This document shows, piece by piece, positions 1 through 7,500 of a stretch of 9,443 nucleotides of DNA. Under the pieces are notes generated by a model. That model saw only the letters and a list, made by a program, of their open reading frames with translations, had not been told where the DNA came from and searched no databases. The stretch lies in contig PATG01000099.1 in assembly GCA_002713555.1 (NCBI GenBank), forward strand, positions 4,793 to 14,235. Direction: 5' to 3'. Origin of the DNA: Planctomycetaceae bacterium (GTDB lineage: Bacteria > Planctomycetota > Planctomycetia > Pirellulales > Lacipirellulaceae). The position numbers and the translations under genes are program-made. Position 1 is the first letter of the stretch. Each line of letters opens with the position of its first letter.

Positions 1-206
1 AGCGGAAACGTCGAGTTATGGCTGTCGGCATAGTTATGCAGACCCTGGCCAATTTGCCTGATGTTATTCAGGCATGAATTACGACGGGCCGCTTCGCGGG
101 CCGCTTGTACTGCAGGTAGCAACAGGGCTACCAAAACACCGATGATGGCAATTACCACCAGCAGTTCGACGAGGGTAAACCCCCGCATCTTTCTTTTTGC
201 ATCCAT
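1..206 (-). CDS. DUF1559 family protein with prepilin-type N-terminus (partial, 3' end beyond window)
   Basis: The first 68 codons are visible and the gene leaves the window at base 1. Reading the minus strand from ATG 206-204 gives a short basic leader (MDAKRKMRG), then [20 protein letters not shown], a class III/type IV prepilin signal. Cleavage is expected after Gly9, with Glu at +5 of the mature protein. The hydrophobic helix is followed by [12 protein letters not shown] and then [26 protein letters not shown] sequence, the hallmark start of DUF1559. These proteins are very numerous in Planctomycetes and are often annotated as PulG-like or prepilin-like proteins of unknown role, probably anchored in or exported through the inner membrane by a pilin-type peptidase. 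I chose ATG 206 over the internal Met7 (188-186) because AAGGAGG lies 7 nt upstream. The gene is divergent from addB. Family assignment is firm; function is not known, and the C-terminal domain cannot be seen. Confidence 0.93.
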   Translation of the reverse strand, partial: MDAKRKMRGFTLVELLVVIAIIGVLVALLLPAVQAAREAARRNSCLNNIRQIGQGLHNYADSHNSTFP

Positions 207-213
207 TTTGATG

Positions 214-220
214 CCTCCTT
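214..220 (-). promoter_or_regulatory. Shine-Dalgarno site of the DUF1559 gene
   Basis: On the minus strand the sequence is AAGGAGG, 7 nt before ATG at 206. This near-perfect anti-SD complement fixes the start codon. Confidence 0.85.
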
Positions 221-257
221 CTCGAGAGTAAAAAAGATAAAAAAATAAAGCACTAAC

Positions 258-289
258 AAAAAAATGCTGCCACCGAAAATCTCCGGTGG
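258..289 (-). terminator. Hairpin plus T-run in the DUF1559 leader (terminator or attenuator candidate)
   Basis: Reading the minus strand, CCACCG (289-284) can pair with CGGTGG (275-270) around an 8-nt loop. CAGCA follows, then seven T residues (264-258), with further T-rich DNA down to about 228. The stem is only 6 bp and the T-run starts 5 nt after it, so intrinsic termination would be weak. It lies about 50 nt upstream of the DUF1559 start with no credible gene ending just before it. It could therefore be a leader attenuator or chance. No clear promoter was identified. Confidence 0.3.
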
Positions 290-605
290 TCCCCCAAGAA
301 ATCGGTATCTGACGACCCGAACTTCAATGAACAGGCTGAATTCGATTCCGATTTGCCTGCTAGCATGAATTCCGGCGCCCTTGGCATGTCCAAAAACGCG
401 CCATTGCCATTTAGCCGATGCCATTTTTTGACGAATCGCAGCAACTTTCGAGCCAGCGAATCAAAATCTGGGGGATTCAATTTGCACAGTCTGCGGCCTG
501 CTTATTTTGAATCAGCCAGTTTGCGTGGTGGCTCCAGAGGTGTGGAATACGGCTTGGACAGGTTCCATTCTCAGGAGGTGTAAAATATCCTAATAGTCTA
601 TGCGT

Positions 606-638
606 CAGGGGGTTACGTTGTCAATCGACCCTGTTTTT
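606..638 (+). terminator. Weak stem followed by TTTTT (doubtful terminator)
   Basis: CAGGG (606-610) can pair with CCCTG (629-633), and five T residues (634-638) follow at once. The stem has 5 bp and the 18-nt loop pairs only poorly, so this is a marginal intrinsic terminator. No accepted plus-strand gene ends upstream of it. It could end a short RNA, act in the addB leader, or be coincidence. Confidence 0.18.
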
Positions 639-703
639 ACCAGCTGCAATAAGGTAGTGTCGAAAGTTGCCAAGGCAGGTGCCGCAATCTGCCACTGGGC
701 TGA

Positions 704-723
704 TTCTGCGGTTTTCCGCAGAA
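704..723. repeat. Perfect 8-bp inverted repeat with TTTT loop in the addB leader
   Basis: TTCTGCGG (704-711) and CCGCAGAA (716-723) form a perfect 8-bp stem closed by a TTTT loop. On the plus strand it is followed by A residues, and on the minus strand no T-run follows, so it is not a standard intrinsic terminator in either direction. It lies about 135 nt upstream of the chosen addB start. It could be an RNA hairpin in the 5' leader or a protein-binding site; the role is unknown. Confidence 0.6.
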
Positions 724-857
724 AAAACAAGGTTGACGGAATAAACGGAGTTCAATCACCTAGTTACACAGACTAAGAAAAGCAAAAGAGTACTTATTTT
801 GCTACAAAGGGTCGGTTGTTGAGGTGGGGTCGCAGACTTCCAGAAAATGCAGGTTCA

Positions 858-3800
858 ATGGATTCATCCAGCATACAAGGGCAGGTAAAGATTGTGGCCG
901 GACTGCCCCGAGCGGGCAAGGCACCCAGGTTGCTGGCTGAGTTTCGAGAATTTTTAGCAAACCGACAGTCGCCAGCGTTTCTTTCTCAGGCAACTCTGCC
1001 TGCAGGGCAAATGCCGCAGGGACTATGGATTTGCCCCAGTCAACACAATCTGGAGTCGCTGCGGTGTGGCCTCTTGAGGGATGGCGACAGAGCTTATCTG
1101 GGACCGCAGATGTTAACCTTCGCCCGTTTTGCAGAAGGCCTGATTGCGGGCAGCGGGCAGCGAATTCGCCCCGTATCGATCCTGCAAAGACGCAGGATGT
1201 TGCAACGGGTGATCGAGACAGTCGTTTCGCGTGGCGAACTCAAGCATTTGTCGGGGGTTGCGCATACGCCCGGCTTTGTAGAGCAAGTTGATCAGCAAAT
1301 TGCCGAGTTGAAGCGACGAGATATCTGGCCTGATGAGTATGTTCGTCTGGCACAGACCCAGCGTGAACAGGATCTGGGACATCTCTATGCAGCGTATCAG
1401 CAGCAATTACAGGCAGGAGATTTGTACGATACCGAGGGCCGCTTCTGGGCGGCTCGTGAGATCATTGCGTCGAGAGCAGCTTCGCCTGCCCATCGATATG
1501 GGCTCGTTGTGGTTGCTGGTTTTCGTGATTTTACGGCAGCTCAGTACGATATTCTCAGGCTCTTGGCCAGCCAGACAGACTCTCTGCAAATCACCTTGAC
1601 CTGCGAAGAGCAGGGCGAGGGAACGCCTGGTACGGCTTCACCCGCGGGAAGGGGACTTCTTTTTTCGAAAACATACGGCACTTTGGCCCGCTTGCAGGAG
1701 CTATTGCCAGGTAGCGAGTTGGAATGTGTTGCCGCACCGCCTCTGGCAGTGCCCGCTCTGGAATATTTGCGCAGCCGACTTTTCGAGGATGAAACGTCTC
1801 CTCCTGGAATAGAGGGGCCGATCAGCGGACTGGAAATCCTGGCAGCCCAGAGTGTGCAGGGCGAATGTGAAGAAGTCGCCCAGCGGATTAAGCGATTGCT
1901 CCTGGATGGCAAAACACGACCGGCCCAGATCCTGGTGATCCTGAGCGGCCAGCCGGAGATTGCCTGGCGAATGGGCGAAGTCCTGGGAGATTTTGGCATC
2001 CCCCATTTCCTGGAAACTCCCCGCGGACTGGCTGCTGCGCCCCTGGTACGACTTATTCAGGGGCTGCTCCGACTGCAGTTAGAAGATTGGCCTTTTAGCC
2101 AGTTGCTGGGTGTGGTGGGCAATCGTTTGATCGGCATGTTCGATGCCCAGGATATTGGCAGTCCTGATACCAATCAGACACGACTGGCAATCGAAAACTG
2201 CCTGCGGGCAGCCCAGTTGCCTACCGGGAGAAAGGCCTTGCTTGACCAATGCCAGCGCTGGTCTCTAGCAGCGGATGCAGCCATGACCTCAGGGGCCCAG
2301 GAGGAAGAGATCCCCCAGCTCTATTGGCATGCTCTGGTTGCCAGGAGCAAGCTGGAGCAGTTGGGTGCCTGCCTGAATGCATTGCCTCAGGAAGCTGTCC
2401 TGCACGATTGGTTGACGGCGCTGGAAAAAATGCTCGTGGTTCTGGAAGTGATCCCTGCGAACAAAGGCGTCGTTGACGAGCAGGATGCTGAGACCCTATC
2501 GCGACACCAAAAAACTCTTTCCCCTGAAATCGCCAGTGGAGGGGGAATGGAGACAGACAAGCAGAGCCCAACCCAGAACCCTGTAGGGAACGCCCTCTGT
2601 GACGCTGCGAGCGCCATGAAAAATCCGGAATGGCACGAAGCCCCATTCTCCCCTACCAGGAAACAGACAGGTTCAAAGGAGCTCATCCAAAGCTGGCAGC
2701 TTTTGCGCAGGGGTCTCCGAGCCATCGAGGTGGCTGATTTGGGGACAGGTGATGTGCAATTGCACCGACTTGAAGCAATCCTCAGTCTCATTGATTTTGT
2801 CGCCCGCAATACGCGTCTCCATCAAGGTCAGGATGCCACGGGGAGGGTGCGTGTGTTGACGACGGACTCGGCTCGACATGTTACGGCGCAGCATGTCTTC
2901 ATGGTGGGGCTTAGTGAGCAATCGTTTTCGAGCCGAGAGCCTGAGCTCCAGCATCCGGAATCGATGGCAGATTCAGCTTTTTCCAGGTCCGCTGCAGCAG
3001 CGGTCCCTGACCAAAAGCCTGCGGCAGGTGGGGGGCAGGAAGAAGACGGGGGTCGGTTGAGTCGCTCCAGTGAGTCGATGTTGCTGTTTTACGAATTAGT
3101 AACACGGGCAACTAGCAGCCTGACGCTGAGCTACCCTGCCATTGATGAGAAAGGACAGCCCCTCCCCCCCAGCCCAATGCTGGTCGAATTGCAGCGATGT
3201 TTGGGAGAAGCAACTATTCCCACCACGACGATGACCCTGGGGCAGCCCCAGGATAGCTCCTCACCACCACATAGCCTCAGCACTTTCAGGCAGCAGGCAC
3301 TTGGCGAAGCACTCGAGGGCCGCCACGGCTGGCTGGCTGGCCTGGCAGGGCTCAGCACCACCCAAAGCGCAGGCGAATCCATACTGGCAGGCCTGCGTAG
3401 CATTTCACAACGTGCTGAGCGAGAAGGCTTTGGACCTTACGAGGGGTTGTTGCTCAATGAGTCTGTGCAATCGGTGTTGGCCCGCAGGTTCGATAAGGAC
3501 CATTTGTGGAGCCCCAGTCAGCTGGAAGGCTACGCGACCTGTCCGTTCCGTTTTTACGCAGAACACCTGCTTCACTTGCAGCCTGTTGGCGAATTGACAT
3601 TGCGAAGTGATGCGGCCCGACGCGGAAGTTTGTTGCACCAGGTACTGGCGGCAGTTCATCAGCAGCTAAGTACATCCCATCAGGAGGGAGATGCAGACCG
3701 TCTGCTGGTGGACCGCTTGCTGCAAACTCTGCAAGCGGTCGTCTCGGCAAACCCATTGGGGGGGGTGGAGCAGGCGTTGCGCGAAATTGAGCGTCGCGAA

Positions 3801-4526
3801 ATTGCCGAGTGGGTGCCCGACTATGTGGGGCAGGAACAGGACTACCGCAGTCAATGGGGCCAATGGGAGCAACCCCCACAGCCTACGTACTTCGAGGTTC
3901 GTTTTGGTCCGAAAGCACGTACCGATTTGCAGGAGGGGGCGGATTCGACTTCGACCCCGGTGCCCTTTGAGATCGATTTGGGAAGCGAAAAAATTCGTCT
4001 CATCGGCCAGATTGATCGCATTGATATCGGGCGGGTAGGGGGCGTGACGGTCTTTAATATTATCGACTACAAATCGGGCAAGCACGCCATCAAGATGGAT
4101 CTCAAAAAAGTGCATTCGGGGCATCAGTTGCAACTGCCCTTGTACGCGCTGTCGGCTGAAAAGCATCTGCTTGCTGACCAGCAGGCCCGCGCTTTTGCTG
4201 CCGGGTATTGGAATGTGAGGGACAAGGGGTTTGAAAAAAAAGGCAAGCAAGTTGGGTTTGCACTCAGCGAAGTGCAAGACGAAACGCTGGCCCCCTGCGT
4301 CGAATGGGAAGAACTTCAGCCAGCGCTTATGGAGCGCGTGACACAAACGATCCGTAGCATCCGCAGAGGACATTTCCCGGTCTACAACGAAGACAATCAC
4401 TGCACCAACTCATGTCCCTACCGCTCCGTCTGTCGGATTGGTCAGATTCGAAGTCTGGAAAAAGTATGGATTGAGGAGGATTCAGGTGTTCTGAAAGATG
4501 AGGAGCAAGAATCGCGTGGGAACTGA
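858..4526 (+). CDS. addB: ATP-dependent helicase/nuclease subunit B (AddB-like, PD-(D/E)XK nuclease)
   Basis: AddB is the non-motor subunit of AddAB, which unwinds and trims double-strand breaks, responds to a recombination hotspot and hands 3' ends to RecA. From ATG 858 the protein has 1222 aa; B. subtilis AddB has about 1166. Visible parts are a degenerate Walker A GLPRAGKA (15-22), a UvrD-like core ending near VRVLTTDSARHVTAQHVFMV (about 664-683) and SRSSESMLLFYELVTRA (about 735-751), and a C-terminal RecB-type nuclease. Nuclease residues are His927, Asp1053 in GQIDRID, Asp1070 and Lys1072 in IIDYKSG, and Gln1090. Four cysteines (895, 1182, 1186, 1192) match the iron-sulfur site that clamps this domain. 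A low-complexity linker (about 540-608) looks inserted. TTG starts at 816 or 819 (AAAGGG at 806-811) are possible and would add 13-14 residues; ATG 858 has only a weak AGG at 851-853. addA follows after 42 bp. Confidence 0.93.
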   Translation: MDSSSIQGQVKIVAGLPRAGKAPRLLAEFREFLANRQSPAFLSQATLPAGQMPQGLWICPSQHNLESLRCGLLRDGDRAYLGPQMLTFARFAEGLIAGSGQRIRPVSILQRRRMLQRVIETVVSRGELKHLSGVAHTPGFVEQVDQQIAELKRRDIWPDEYVRLAQTQREQDLGHLYAAYQQQLQAGDLYDTEGRFWAAREIIASRAASPAHRYGLVVVAGFRDFTAAQYDILRLLASQTDSLQITLTCEEQGEGTPGTASPAGRGLLFSKTYGTLARLQELLPGSELECVAAPPLAVPALEYLRSRLFEDETSPPGIEGPISGLEILAAQSVQGECEEVAQRIKRLLLDGKTRPAQILVILSGQPEIAWRMGEVLGDFGIPHFLETPRGLAAAPLVRLIQGLLRLQLEDWPFSQLLGVVGNRLIGMFDAQDIGSPDTNQTRLAIENCLRAAQLPTGRKALLDQCQRWSLAADAAMTSGAQEEEIPQLYWHALVARSKLEQLGACLNALPQEAVLHDWLTALEKMLVVLEVIPANKGVVDEQDAETLSRHQKTLSPEIASGGGMETDKQSPTQNPVGNALCDAASAMKNPEWHEAPFSPTRKQTGSKELIQSWQLLRRGLRAIEVADLGTGDVQLHRLEAILSLIDFVARNTRLHQGQDATGRVRVLTTDSARHVTAQHVFMVGLSEQSFSSREPELQHPESMADSAFSRSAAAAVPDQKPAAGGGQEEDGGRLSRSSESMLLFYELVTRATSSLTLSYPAIDEKGQPLPPSPMLVELQRCLGEATIPTTTMTLGQPQDSSSPPHSLSTFRQQALGEALEGRHGWLAGLAGLSTTQSAGESILAGLRSISQRAEREGFGPYEGLLLNESVQSVLARRFDKDHLWSPSQLEGYATCPFRFYAEHLLHLQPVGELTLRSDAARRGSLLHQVLAAVHQQLSTSHQEGDADRLLVDRLLQTLQAVVSANPLGGVEQALREIERREIAEWVPDYVGQEQDYRSQWGQWEQPPQPTYFEVRFGPKARTDLQEGADSTSTPVPFEIDLGSEKIRLIGQIDRIDIGRVGGVTVFNIIDYKSGKHAIKMDLKKVHSGHQLQLPLYALSAEKHLLADQQARAFAAGYWNVRDKGFEKKGKQVGFALSEVQDETLAPCVEWEELQPALMERVTQTIRSIRRGHFPVYNEDNHCTNSCPYRSVCRIGQIRSLEKVWIEEDSGVLKDEEQESRGN
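2519..2656. repeat. Cluster of imperfect inverted repeats inside addB linker
   Basis: Several short complementary arms fall within about 140 bp: TTCCCCT (2519-2525) with AGGGGGAA (2540-2547, one extra G); GAATGG (2545-2550 and again 2628-2633) with CCATTC (2643-2648); GTAGGG (2583-2588) with CCCTAC (2651-2656); and the hairpin AGGG-AACG-CCCT (2585-2596). They coincide with the low-complexity, Ser/Gly/Pro/Asn-rich linker of AddB. This may be a decayed intergenic-type repeat that entered the gene in frame, but short arms like these also arise by chance. Confidence 0.3.
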
Positions 4527-4535
4527 GAAGCGAGT

Positions 4536-4563
4536 GTGGGGAGCCAAATGGGGGGGAGTGAGG
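4536..4563 (+). repeat. G-rich spacer element at addB-addA junction, carries addA ribosome binding site
   Basis: The spacer holds GTGGGGAG (4536-4543) and GGGGGGAGTG (4551-4560). The same two strings occur in the same order downstream of cca at 9420-9427 and 9427-9436. AGTGAGG (4557-4563) sits 5 nt before the preferred addA ATG at 4569. GGGGAG (4538-4543) sits 4 nt before an alternative in-frame ATG at 4548. The element may therefore be both repeat-derived and functional for translation initiation. Confidence 0.45.
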
Positions 4564-4568
4564 TTGGT

Positions 4569-7500
4569 ATGACACCCAAGAAAACCGCCACGCTATTGAC
4601 TGCAGAGCAGCGTCTGGCTTTGGATGCGCATGATCGAAGTGTGTCGCTGGCAGCTGGAGCCGGGTGTGGCAAGACGTTTGTGCTGACGGAGAGGTTTTTG
4701 TCCTACCTGGAGCCCAGTGTGCTGGGGCCTGTCGCTGAGCTTACGGAGCTGGTGGCGATAACTTTTACAGATGCAGCAGCGCGTGAGATGCGCGAAAGGA
4801 TTCGCAATCGTTGTCATCAACGATTGCAAGAGGCTTCGTCTGAGGGAGAGAAGCAATCCTGGCAACAATTAATCCCTGCGATGGACGAAGCTCGGATAAG
4901 CACGATTCACAGTTTTTGTGCAACCTTGCTACGTCGTTATGCGGCTGAGGCTGCAGTCGATCCGCACTTTGAGTTGCTCAGTGGACCTGCAGCCGAATTG
5001 CTGAGAATACAAACCTTGGACAATCGGCTGCGGCAGCTGCTCATTGCGAATCATGAGCCGTTGATCGAGTTGGCAACCCGTTTTGGATTGCAAAACCTGC
5101 GCGATATTATTGCGGATCTATTGAGCAAAAACACATCCAGGGCTCTTGAGCTATGGGGAACAGCCACCTCTTCCGAGCTGGTGGCCGTTTGGCGCCAGCA
5201 CCATGCAGAGCATTTCGTTCCAGCAGCAGTGCAGCACTTCCTGGCTGAGGAGCCCGTGAGCAAATTGCGGGAACTTTGTCAGACCTCTGCAGTGAGCAAA
5301 GAGACCCTGCAGGATCGATTTCAAGAGATACTTAGTCTTTTGGGAAAACTAAAACAAGAGCCGGACTCTGTCGTCGAATTACTGGGGCAGTTGCACGATA
5401 TGGCCAGGGTGCAGGGAGTGTGCCAAAAGGTCGATTGGAGCAGCGAGGAAGAATTTAATCATTATCGTGATGCTTGCAATGAGGTACGTAAGCTGACCAA
5501 GAAGAGTCCCCTGCAACGGCTACTGGATGACGCGGCCCTGGAACAGACGGCAGCAGTGGGTCTTGATCTATTGCACTTGGTTGCAGACGTATCGACCAGC
5601 TACAAACGAGTCAAGCAGGGGCGCAGCGTATTAGAATTTGATGACCTGCTGGTCAAAACCTACCGCTTGTTGACCAACGAACAGTTTCCGGCCATACAGA
5701 GAAAACTAAACCAAAGTATGCGTCTGCTCATGGTGGACGAATTCCAGGATACGGATCCTCTGCAGGTTGCCATTGTGCAAGCACTGTGTGGCGAGCAATG
5801 GGCCGAGCAGGGTTTGTTTGTGGTGGGCGATTTCAAGCAGTCGATTTATCGCTTTCGTGGAGCAGAACCCGAGGTGTCGGATGCGTTACGGGCACATTTG
5901 CCTGCAGCCAGTCGATTGTCGCTGACTACCAATTTTCGTAGCCAGCCAGCAATTCTCGATTTTGTGAACGCTCTATTTTGTGAAGCTTTTGAGCAGACGT
6001 ACGAGCCTTTGGTGGCGCACCGATCCCAACAGGCTCCTCTACCCGCAGTGGAATTCTTGTGGTCTTGTGATCAGCAGGATGTCGGCAATGGCGTGCAGCC
6101 AGCTGAATTCCAACAGCACGCATTGCATCGAAGTCCGGCACAAAGAGAGCGAACGCAGGAAGCCCGCTTTATCGCCAGGAGACTCTCTCAACTTCTTGAT
6201 GAGGCTGAGCCAATCGTAGTCGATCCGCAAAGCCGTTTGCTGCGACCCTTGCAGTTGGGGGATATTGCCATCCTGCTCCGTTCACTAAGCGACGTCAATA
6301 TTTATGAAGAGGCACTTCGTGAGTATGGACTCGACTACTATCTCACCGGGGGCCGTGCTTTTTATGCCCAGCAGGAAATACATGATGTGCTTCATTTGCT
6401 TCGTGCCGTCGCCAGTTTGTCGGATGATTTGAGTTTGGCAGGAGCGCTACGCAGTCCGCTCTTTTCTTTAGAGGATGAAACCCTGTTTTGGCTTGTGGAG
6501 GCGCACGGATCACTGGGGTCCGGTTTGTTTGCTGCAGCATTGCCGCCGCAATTAAGTGATGCAGAATGTGCGAAAGTTCGCCGTGCAGCAAGTACCCTTC
6601 AAGGCTTGCGCGCGATCAAGGATTGCAAACTGGTGGCGGAGTTGCTCCGCATGGCGATCGCCCAAACGGGTTATGATGCCATCTTGCTGGCTGAGTTTAT
6701 GGGGCAGCGCAAACTGGCTAATGTCCACAAACTTTTGGAACAGGCACGCTCGCACGATCGCTCGAACCCTGGAGACTTGGATGGTTTTATTACCCAACTT
6801 TCAGAATTTGTGGTACGAACTCCCAAAGAACCGTTAGCCGCTTCGCGTGCCGAGTGTGATGCGATTCGCATCATGACCATTCACAATTCTAAGGGGCTTG
6901 AATTTGGACTGGTTGTGGTGCCGGACCTGGGCCGCAAGTCACCCCATGCCTCCAGTCGTCCCGTGTTCGACGAAAAACTTGGTCCACTTGTATCTCCCGA
7001 AACGGCCAGTCAACATGAAAATTGTTGCGCTGGCTGGAATATGCACCAGTTCGCTGAGCAACAACATGAAATGGCCGAACGTAACCGTTTGCTCTATGTT
7101 GCCTGCACACGCGCCGCCGACCGATTGATACTTTCCAGTAGTTTCAAGAATTTAGAAAAGGATTTAGAAAACCCTTCCAGTGCCTGGCTGAAATTTTTGG
7201 CAAAACGATTCTGCTTGCAAAGTGGGCAATGTATTGTTGATCTGCCTACCAATTACTGCTCCCCCCAAGTTTTGGTGACTACGGATTTGCCACCGACGGA
7301 ACGCAAACCAATGAGCAAATCTCGTGGTGTTGATTTGATCGAGCTTGTCGAAAAAACCAATGAACTCGTCCAAAGAGATAAGGGGACTGTTCCCGGTACG
7401 GTAGAACCTGTTCCGGTAGACGTCGGGGATCGCAAGCGATTTTCGTTTTCACAACTGACGGGCCAACTGATTGAAGCTATAGATTCCGATGCTCAATTCT

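Larger units (their letters stand above)
207..857. other. Divergent intergenic region, no convincing gene
   Basis: About 650 bp separate the divergent DUF1559 and addB starts. No tRNA, rRNA or recognisable protein was seen. The region contains the DUF1559 leader (207-289), an isolated AGGAGGTG at 573-580, a weak stem with five T residues (606-638), a perfect 8-bp hairpin (704-723), and an A-rich stretch (about 720-800) before addB. An ATG-started 58-codon ORF at 600-776 has no properly spaced ribosome binding site and matches nothing I know. TTGACG at 733-738 resembles a -35 box, but 17 nt downstream there is no good -10 (TCACCT), so I do not call a promoter. The addB promoter is presumably somewhere here. 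Confidence 0.6.

Noticed and set aside
253..480. Minus-strand 75-aa ORF (TTG start at 480) upstream of the DUF1559 gene
   Set aside because: It has a TTG start with no ribosome binding site and no recognisable similarity. The hairpin and T-run at 258-289 fall inside its last codons, before its stop. It is closed by a stop just upstream, so it cannot extend.
353..583. Plus-strand 76-aa ORF followed by a stem plus TTTTT at 606-638
   Set aside because: It is rich in Ser/Arg/Gly and looks like random translation. It overlaps the opposite-strand ORF, has no ribosome binding site and matches no family. The stem downstream is too weak to rescue it.
733..761. TTGACG as a sigma70-like -35 box for addB
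   Set aside because: The hexamer at 17-nt spacing (TCACCT) does not resemble a -10 element, and planctomycete promoters are poorly defined, so a promoter call is not supported.
3666..4400. 244-aa antisense ORF within addB
   Set aside because: It lies wholly opposite the conserved AddB nuclease domain. Its sequence has no family motifs and is explained by codon bias of the sense strand.
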